The position numbers were made by a program, and so were the translations under genes. 64,000 nt of DNA, taken from assembly GCA_910574455.1 (NCBI GenBank), contig CAJSYZ010000005.1:6138001-6202000 (forward strand), in the 5' to 3' direction. This stretch comes from Trichaptum fuscoviolaceum. Its lineage: Eukaryota > Basidiomycota > Agaricomycetes > Hymenochaetales > Trichaptaceae. The notes under the pieces are model-generated. The model worked only from the letters and a program-made list of their open reading frames with translations. It ran no database searches and was not told the origin of the DNA. Positions 57,701 to 64,000 of the stretch are shown one piece after another (the first letter of the stretch is position 1; each line of letters opens with the position of its first letter).

Positions 57701-58472
57701 GCTGTTCTCTCTTGAACACCTCAGCAAAGTCTGAATCCCCGGTAGGAAACCCTCCATCTACGCTCCATTGTCTCAGTGTACGTTCTTCTCTGATCCTTGC
57801 TTCACCTTCCTCCATTAACATAGCACGCATACGCCTCAACCGCTGTTCCTTCGCATATCGCAGCCTGCGCAGCTGATCCTTTCGGCCCTCAGCAGAGAGT
57901 TTCCCCGACTTGATTGCCCCATTTATCTGGACTTGAATCTCATCTTCGATTTCCTTCTCTTGCTCGCGAAGTCTCTCTTCCATATTTCGCTGTAACTCCT
58001 CCCGGAGCTCTCGGACCCAATCCTCATCGGGAACAGCGAACATCGGGTTCCTTTCATAAACTTTAGGGAATCTCTTAAACGAAGCCTCTACTTCGATCAA
58101 TCCTGAGTTCGGACCTTCGATGAGTAAAACTTCATCGTCGATCCACTGCCTCAGATCTCGAATAATCGTTTCCCCTTTTCCCACTACCATTGCTCGCATG
58201 TGTCTGAGACGTTTAAGACGCTCCTCCTTCGAGTCCGGATGGTCATTTTGGCTCACCGTAACGTTCTTTCCCGATTTTATTGGTTTATCTGACTGTACCC
58301 GAATCTCATCTTCGATCTCTTGATCCTGCTGTCGAAGGTGCTCTTCTATGATCTGCTGAAGCTTAGTCCGTAGCTCGCGTAGCAGATCGTCCTCATCGGC
58401 TACGGCGAAAGTCGGATTCTTTTCGCTGAGGTAGGGCCGGATTTTTCCATGACCAGGATGCAACCGTGCCAT
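54714..58472 (-). CDS. Long charged coiled-coil protein, intact copy
   Basis: This is a single open frame of 1,252 residues from the ATG at 58472 (MARLHPGHGKIRPYLSEKNP). The N-terminus contains a ~48-residue module twice: RPYLSEKNPTFAVADEDDLL and later FPKVYERNPMFAVPDEDWVR, each followed by a Glu/Gln-rich helix. The middle is Ser/Pro/Gln-rich and disordered. The C-terminal third is a long Glu/Arg coiled coil that holds a 41-residue repeat about 2.5 times (REQERKDREQAELLQREEEA), encoded by 123-bp DNA repeats at 55041-55333. No enzyme motif or membrane segment is visible. It could be a cytoskeletal or scaffolding protein, but that is only inferred from composition. The gene has no intron, unusual for this window. 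Confidence 0.75.
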   Translation of the reverse strand: MARLHPGHGKIRPYLSEKNPTFAVADEDDLLRELRTKLQQIIEEHLRQQDQEIEDEIRVQSDKPIKSGKNVTVSQNDHPDSKEERLKRLRHMRAMVVGKGETIIRDLRQWIDDEVLLIEGPNSGLIEVEASFKRFPKVYERNPMFAVPDEDWVRELREELQRNMEERLREQEKEIEDEIQVQINGAIKSGKLSAEGRKDQLRRLRYAKEQRLRRMRAMLMEEGEARIREERTLRQWSVDGGFPTGDSDFAEVFKREQQDLMDKLAKDGRNSTSSSPVAERQQAQSSSPPPAGSVTSKPSETIRPSAPRMSPTNSASSAHTQSSQAYQQQERKTSQQFIWKPPVQPSETGHPRKSSISANASAGLSTPGAIASSSARRHIGVKTSYAPTTAYPSQYNSVQPSVPAPTPSSYTSPFSNTQNKPQLTSPWQAELTSGYFYDDPEDISETEDESAQDSNSDADDDEYSEEEEEDPAPNQTWQGSLRGMPPKSSPRIIQGDRGRGRGRGQGVRPNVPPQHHYEMKHSSSDLRGKYETSQPRAVPSVNVNVHRSTERPVVNENAREEYKSSHPSPQVWKPNPDGHGEGSKPVQARPIPSTSVARNQEHAAYGEGTSFGSYGSLGSSSLGYGLPSRRPSNANVIPLPMTPEEREKKDREQAALLEVDKKWEKFDKARGLESQTSPLPPSQPPVSSASRNTIPVPPTSTARQRTPDPPSASPKPGSGSFRDKIWIPKEAQAGTKPLHDRDRERSDSLSASRSPPHSQPQPQLQPQSQPQRYPQSSPQPHPSTYRSRTDSEGNASGNVERYDPRAFLKMANSRSPVKLTNPTENSGAPQSAAAFETPPSNVTSQRQAEPIRPSSPKYEDSYSSDEFESDFSYDSQPSAVPMSRQPTGELLPESGERDRFRPRNMDDNRRDDNPSTNTKSRDKASTDKAESSTSQRPSALEERKAEELRQREKEIAQREEALARREAEDRRRRENKAKLRELRKAERERFKEKRSKESETARNQLREEEEKKEQRRKEEEKAMEIERENELIIRGQELQDRVDAEKLQREEEARARTEDKLWNEAKGEREERVRREQERKDREQAELLQREEEARARTEDKLWNEAKGEREERVRREQERKDREQAELLQREEEARARTQDKLWNEAKERNARQNPLVVDKPTNASSFAATTSSTNSAHRTVPASGSSSQSSYSTWAASRDSFITSSVMTTPVAPQPARRSNMKARAMTPTARNCASGSTMPHASSKRDRKT
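55041..55333 (-). repeat. 123-bp in-frame tandem repeat in the coiled-coil gene
   Basis: Copies begin near 55041, 55165 and 55288 and are nearly identical; each encodes 41 residues. The paralogue at 59693-61939 has only one such unit. Confidence 0.85.
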
Positions 58473-58965
58473 GGTGGGTTATATGATACCGTGATGATAA
58501 GATGAAGAAGGGATAGAGCGTGAAGGAGAAGAACGATGTACAGTGATGATGGGGATTCGGAACTGAGAGTACAAGATAGTGCTACGTATACTTTCTTGAG
58601 AAAGACGAGGGCGGAGGGTATGGGCTCTTCGGAGACACAGCGTCTATCTGCGTCAGATGAGCACTGGCATACACTGGCAGCCTGAGTGACCTGGGCGCCT
58701 GAATTATTTATGTTCTATATTAATCGAGTTCACACCCAACTTCGTATCATGACAAGAAGCACTCTAGGTCGTCCGAGCATTTGCTCACCGAGAATAAAGG
58801 GAAGTTATCACTACATATAGTAACCCCAATAGGGCAGATATGAGGATGAGGTGTGGTACTAGTTTGCGAAAATACTTGTCAGGATCAGTACTACCTTCAC
58901 TGGCAATTGTTCCCTTACTCCCCTGGGAGTATGGGCACTCCCCGAGCACAAAGACTGTGGGCTAT

Positions 58966-61900
58966 CTTACACCAAACCAATACGGGTTTTACTTGGAAAA
59001 TCCAGGGAAGGATGGGGGCCAGTGTCAGAACAGCTTTCCGTAACTTCTTTATGATGCGAGTGACTGCTAAGTGCGTGGGGTTATCAGTATATGTATTTCA
59101 GAAAACATCATCTACTACAATTTTGGAATGAGCTCATCGGACTAGTGTTCTTGCTGCATGTTCAGTGAGAGAAACTCTGAGGTAGAACGCTCTAATCGGA
59201 GAACGGCATGGATAATGGTACAAGCTTCAGTGAAATATGTGGTTTATCTGCGAAATGTCTGTGCAGTGATGCAAATCCAAGGACTTCGAGTTCTAATTTA
59301 AGTGAACCTGATTTGATAGATGAAAGACATTGATAGGCCAGTCTATGTGATTAGGTGTCTGGACTCTGCTTTCACAGAGATCTGTATAATTTCCACAGGT
59401 ACTGGTTCAAGTTTGAAATCAAGGTCAAATTCAAGTTAAAGTTCACCGGGCTGCCAGTGTCGGAGTTCTAACTTTCTGAGATCATGCAGAGATTCTGAAC
59501 GGTGAAACACAAACTTTACTTTACTGGAGTCGTATGTTCAAGCTCGTCGTACAACACGCAGTACACAGTTCAAAGACAAGATAAATTACGAAAACTCTCC
59601 CTAGAAGCTCTCCAGCCGCCAAAATCGTTATCGCCAGTGCTGCGCCTGGATTGCTTTCTGATGTCTACTTCTCGTCAAGTTCCAACGCCCCTTCACGGCT
59701 TTCGATCTCTGACAGAGGAGGCCTGCGGCATGGTGCTTCCAGAGGCAAAATTGCGTGCATCAGGAGTCATGGCTCGGGACACGGGATTCGAGCTTTCGCT
59801 GGCTCTTCGGGCAGGATGGGGAGCTACAGGAGAAGCCATAACACCCGATTGTCCTCTGCTGGCAGCCCAGGTTGAAAATGAACTCTTGGCAGAGCTCTTG
59901 TTGGCCGTGAAGGTGCGATTAGCAGAACTTGCGCTGGATGTGGGGGCATCAAAGGGTGCTGTGCTCATCTGTCTGTCGACAGCAAAGGAGTTCTGTCGAG
60001 CTTGACGCTCCTTGGCCTCCTGCCACAATTTATCTTGAGTACGTGCTCCAGCATCCTCTTCACGCTGCATGAGCTCAGCTTGCTCTCTGTCCTTTCTTTC
60101 TTGCTCCCTAATAACTCGCTCTTCTTCTCTCTCAATCTCCCTTGCCAAATCTTTTCCTTTCCTTCGCTCTTCCTCCTTCTTGCGATCTTCCTCTCTCTGA
60201 CGCTGCCTCGTCATCTCTTCTTCCTTCATGCTTTGCTCTCCCTTTTCCTCCTCTTCTCTTTGCCGTTCCCTCGCTTTCTCTTCTTCCTTCCTCCTCGGCT
60301 CCTTAGCTCGCTCTTCTTCTGCCTTCTTCTCCAGCTCCCGTATCTTTGCATCGTTTTTCCATCGCCGTCTATCTTCCTCCTCCCATCTCGCCAGTGCTTC
60401 TTCGCGCTCTGCAATCTCCTTCTGACGTCGTGCGAGTTTCTCTTCCTTTTGCCGCAATTCTTCCGCCTTACGCTCCAGATCCGAGGGCCTCTGCGACGTG
60501 GATGGTTCTGCTTGCTCTGTGCTTCCTTTATCATGCGACTTGTGAGAGATTAAAGGACTATCGTTACTTGTGTCGTCGACGATATTGCCATGCTTAAACC
60601 GATCTCGCTCAATCGGTCCAGGCAAAAACCATTCTGTAGGCTGTCGCGACACTGGAACGACACTCGGTTGACTATTATACGAGAAATCCGGCTCGAATTC
60701 GTCACTCTTATAGCTGTCCTCAGACTTCGGAGAAGGTTCTCGTATGGGCTCTGTTTGGCGTTGAGATGGAACCTTTGGGGAAGGCGTTGCGAAAGCAACC
60801 GAGTTTTGAGGCGGAAGGGAATTCTCTGGAAGGTCTGTTAGTCTTACGTTTAATCGCGACTAGGTCATGCTGAAAAACGCACGAGGATCACGTCGTTCAG
60901 CATTTCTAGAAGTGTTACCTTCACTATCATTGCGAGAACGGTAGGTGCTTTGTTGAGGTTGAGGCTGAGGTGAGGGCTGGGGATAGCGCTGAGGATGCGG
61001 TTGCGGTTGTGGTTGAGGCGGTGGTTGAGAATGAGCAGATAAAGAGTCACCTGGCTCGCGATCCCGGTCATGTAGTGGCTTCGTTCCCGCTTGGGCTTCC
61101 TTGGGTATCCATATCTTACTAGGAAAGCTACCCGAACCTGGTTTTGGCGATGTAAAAGGAGGATCTGGTGTCCTTTGCCTTGCCACCGAGGTCGGAGGAA
61201 CGGGGATATTATCTCCATCTACACTCCATTGCCTCAGAGTACGTTCTTCCCTAATCCTTTCTTCACCTTCTTCCAGTAACATAGCACGCATGCGCCTCAG
61301 TCGTTGTTCCTTCGCAAAGCGCAGTCGGTTCAGTTGATCCTTTCGGTTTTCAACAGAGTGCGTCCCCGACTTCTCTTCCAACTGGACTCGAATGTCATCT
61401 TCGATCTCCTTCTCTTGCTCGCGAAGTTTCTCTTCCATATTTCGCTGTAATTTCTCCCGGAGCTCTCGTACCCAATCCTCATCGGGAACAGCGAACATCG
61501 GGTTCCTTTCATAAACTTTAGGGAATCTGTTAAACGAAGCCTCTACTTCGATCAATCCTGAGTTCGAACCATCGATTAGTAAAACTTCATCGTCGATCCA
61601 CTGCCTCAGATCTCGAATAATCGTTTCCCCTTTTCCCACTACCATTGCTCGCATGTGTCTGAGACGTTTAAGACGCTCCTCCTTCGAGTATCGCGGCCGC
61701 GCCGGATGGTCATTTTGGCCCACCGTAACGTTCTTTCCCGATTTTATTGGACCATCTGACTGTACCCAAATCTCATCTTCGATCTCTTGATCCTGCTGTC
61801 GAAGGTGCTCTTCTATGATCTGCTGAAGCTTAGTCCGTAGCTCGCGTAGCAGATCGTCCTCATCGGCTACGGCGAAAGTCGGATTCATTTCGCTGAGGTA

Positions 61901-62160
61901 GGGCCGGATTTTTCCATGACCAGGATGCAACCGTGCCATAGTGGGTTATATGATACCGTGATGATAAGACAATGAAGGGATAGAGCGTGAAGGAGAAGAG
62001 CGATGTGCAGTGACGATGATGGTCTAAAGTGGATAGTACAAATGGTGCTATGAATATGCTTTTACAAATCGTCTGCTTGCATGAGAAAGACTAGAACGGA
62101 GTGTAGGCTCTTCGGAGGCACCGCGTCTATCTGCGTCAGATGAGCATGACACTGGCACAC
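58966..62160. repeat. Segmental duplication, copy B
   Basis: This is the second copy of the coiled-coil gene and its flanks. It is shorter than copy A because of an internal deletion in the gene. Confidence 0.82.
59693..61939 (-). pseudogene. Truncated paralogue of the coiled-coil gene
   Basis: The first ~225 residues from the ATG at 61939 closely match copy A, including both FAV(A/P)DED modules. About 430 residues are then missing: RTLRQWSVDG jumps directly to NIPVPPTSVARQRTPD. A TAG stop at 60860-60862 lies where copy A has ANSRSP. Beyond it the same frame stays open to 59693 and aligns through SDEFEPDFSYNSQPS and the coiled coil to SVRDRKP. One nonsense codon therefore cuts the protein to 359 residues. 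Open frame beyond the stop suggests a recent event. A short protein could still be made. Confidence 0.75.
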
Positions 62161-62322
62161 ACACGGCTTGGGCGCTTGCAATAAGACCTGGGAGCGAGAC
62201 CAGAGGGAAGTTTTCAATACATATAGTAACGAAAAGAGGTGAGATACGAGAGAAAGGTTAGGAACTAGTTAGCTAACTACTAGTGGTCGAGAATAGTACC
62301 TTGATACAAATAGATGTAATTA

Positions 62323-62847
62323 GAGCCCGTTCGGTTGCATGACCGCGCGTGGAAATCCCCGCCAAAATTTGAGATCATGATCACGCGTGTCAAAATTTGG
62401 AAACGCGCGGAAACGGGTGCGTTCGGTTGCACATTTTCTCGCGAAAATTTCCAAACGAGATTGCGAAAATCATGATAAAAAGAGAAACAGCTCAGACCTG
62501 TATCTCAAAGTGAGAAATCTGACCGCGGTCACATTGACACATTTGACTTAAAATGGCCTTCCACAACATTTTTCTGGTACCGTAAAAAATTATTCTAAGC
62601 ATTTCCATTGACATGAAGACTTCAAAAACAATCAAATTATGCAGCAAAATGCATGTATATTAGAGAAAATGGATGGTGTTGCATCCACCTCATCTCTTGT
62701 TGGAAGTGAAAATTTCATGCCATGTTCGGCCACACAAGACATCCACCGTGGGAATAAAGTCCCGGAAACTCTGCCGCAATCTGTGCATGCACAGATTGCG
62801 GCAACCCGCGGAAATTTCCCCGCGCGAAAATGCAGCCGAACGGGCTC
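62323..62847. mobile_element. PIF/Harbinger-like MITE, 525 bp
   Basis: The terminal inverted repeats are GAGCCCGTTCGGTTGCAT on the left and, reversed, GAGCCCGTTCGGCTGCAT on the right. They are flanked by the 3-bp duplication TTA (62320-62322, 62848-62850), as in Tourist-type MITEs. An internal partial copy of the end (GTGCGTTCGGTTGCACATTT, ~62418-62437) suggests nesting or rearrangement. It has no coding capacity. The right-hand TTA is, read on the minus strand, the TAA stop codon of the syntaxin gene. Confidence 0.85.
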
Positions 62848-64000
62848 TTAGTTGTTGTGAACATTGTTACCGACCACAACGCCAACAACAATGCCAACAA
62901 TCGCCAAAATGATCAATGTGATGAAGAAACATATCCATCGCAGCTTGCGCGCATTGATAGAGCTGAGGAGTGCCTTACGCGTGTAGCCCTCACTACGGCA
63001 TGCTGATGTCAGTGGTGATGCTGCAGGCCACTGATAGTAGCGTACAGAGACACTCACCCAGCTTCCACGTCCTTTTCTACTTTCGATGCCGTGTTCTCAA
63101 TGTTCTTAACCTGCTCATCTTGCTGTTCGACAAGGATGCTCATCTACGACAGTTTGATGTCCCTCTCGTCAGATCGAAAATTTGATAGAATGGTCAAGCT
63201 GTACACACGTCATTAAACAGTTGGGCAAGCTCCGCTATTGTCTTGTTGATGCGCAAAATCTCTTCGTGACGTTGCTGTACTTCCCGATACGCGCCCTGAG
63301 ACTCGGCGAAACGGTTGCCCATCAAAGCCTGCGCGAAGACTTGTCCGTTTGCATTGTCATTCACAACCCGATCTATTTCATCTTGTGTGGCGTTCGGATT
63401 TACTGGGGAAAAAACGTCGTGTGGACCAAATGAGTGAGTGCTGAATGGACGTACCAATCTTGAACTGCCGTGCCATTCTATCCTTGTACTTGTCGCGATA
63501 AAGCTTCTCATGCCCTTGGAATTTCTGAATGGCCTCGATGAACTTGGCCTGCACAAGCTCAATTTGAGGTTTCCGAAGGGTTTGAGACCGCGCATCAACC
63601 GATTGACGACGCAGAGCCTCAATGCGACGCATGATGCTGGCACTCATCGTGCGTGTTTCCTCGACAAGATTCTCGAGATCTTCATTGCCTCTACTGTTGT
63701 TCGGACCCACTTCTTGAAGCAGATGGGTGTGTAGCCGCGAGATTTGGTCAACAATATCGTTGTAGCTTCGAATGTCGCTTTGCACTGATGCAATCTACAC
63801 TCGTCCAACAGAAAAGAAACTTTGTGAGCATATTCAGCAACAAATAACGATTCGGAGTGGGACGCACTTCGTTGTAGAACGCTGTCATGTCGTCCACAGG
63901 TGCAGAATCATAGTTCGTGCGGTTTCCGATTTGCGAAAGACCATAGCTGTTGTGTTGGTCGCTCGTATGGTCGTTGTCGGTTTGTCGAGTCTGACGTGGC
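62848..64000 (-). CDS. Plasma-membrane syntaxin (Sso1-like t-SNARE), 5' end outside window
   Basis: This is a Qa-SNARE that drives fusion of exocytic vesicles with the plasma membrane. Visible exons encode an N-terminal region (TAFYNE), the Habc helices (VQSDIRSYNDIVDQISRLHT, METRTMSASIMRRIEALRR-like), and then the SNARE motif. The latter includes EEILRINKTIAELAQLFND and VEQQDEQVKNIENTASKVEK, with the zero-layer Gln in the QQDEQ stretch. The last exon gives INARKLRW, a single C-terminal membrane anchor (ICFFITLIILAIVGIVVGVV) and GNNVHNN. Introns near 63440 and 63180 and the final acceptor (CGTAG, giving EAGEGYTRKAL) keep the frame. The start codon lies beyond position 64000. The stop codon is at the junction with a MITE. 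Confidence 0.9.

Larger units (their letters stand above)
54236..58675. repeat. Segmental duplication, copy A
   Basis: The coiled-coil gene with about 480 bp of 3' flank and 200 bp of 5' flank is repeated at 58966-62160 in the same orientation. The flanks carry matching stretches such as CAGCTTTCCGTAACTTCTTT and GCGTCTATCTGCGTCAGATG. Confidence 0.85.

Overview
The window reads as genomic DNA of a mushroom-forming basidiomycete (Agaricomycetes). Genes are split by many 45-65 bp introns with GTRNGT donors, they lie on both strands without operons, and several families are typical of this group: basidiomycete Zn2Cys6 regulators, an UNC93-like transporter, and lineage-specific hypothetical proteins. 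No prokaryotic, organellar or viral gene was seen.

Layout. 1-5.9 kb: a secreted FAD-linked oxidase (cut by the window edge), the mRNA-export WD40 protein Rae1/Gle2 and a Ran1/Ksp1-like kinase. 6.3-7.3 kb: a 1 kb non-autonomous element with long terminal inverted repeats. 7.9-17 kb: two Zn2Cys6 transcription factors enclosing three genes that can only be seen by splicing very short exons; one is clearly a 74-residue complex I subunit. 17.3-17.8 kb: a 490 bp TRIM retrotransposon whose two LTRs each carry a tRNA-like Pol III promoter. 17.8-26 kb: an aldo/keto reductase, a large ubiquitin-specific protease and an UNC93-like transporter. 27-30 kb: a decayed small gene and a short-chain dehydrogenase.

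30,349-52,160 is the centrepiece, a 21.8 kb Mutator-like (MULE) DNA transposon. It has a perfect 9-bp target-site duplication, 20-bp terminal inverted repeats matching at 17 positions, and 0.8-1 kb subterminal arrays of GGTTGACTT-type repeats in inverted orientation. One long gene reads as a MULE transposase with a SWIM zinc knuckle, followed in frame by two complete Ulp1-type (C48) cysteine-protease domains. Cargo includes a cysteine-rich protein with a caspase/CHAT-like H...C pattern, an approximately 880-residue orphan with an apparent frameshift, several small orphans, and fragments of two host genes (a FANCM/Mph1-type helicase and an FAD oxidase) placed just inside the ends, as in Pack-MULEs.

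52-64 kb: a frameshifted paralogue of the 27-kb small gene, a tandem duplication of a long coiled-coil gene (one copy broken by a stop codon and a large deletion), a PIF/Harbinger-like MITE whose TTA target duplication is the stop codon of the neighbouring gene, and that gene itself, a plasma-membrane syntaxin cut by the window edge.

The host genes look like unrelated housekeeping or regulatory functions. The mobile elements account for most of what is unusual. All splice models were made by eye.
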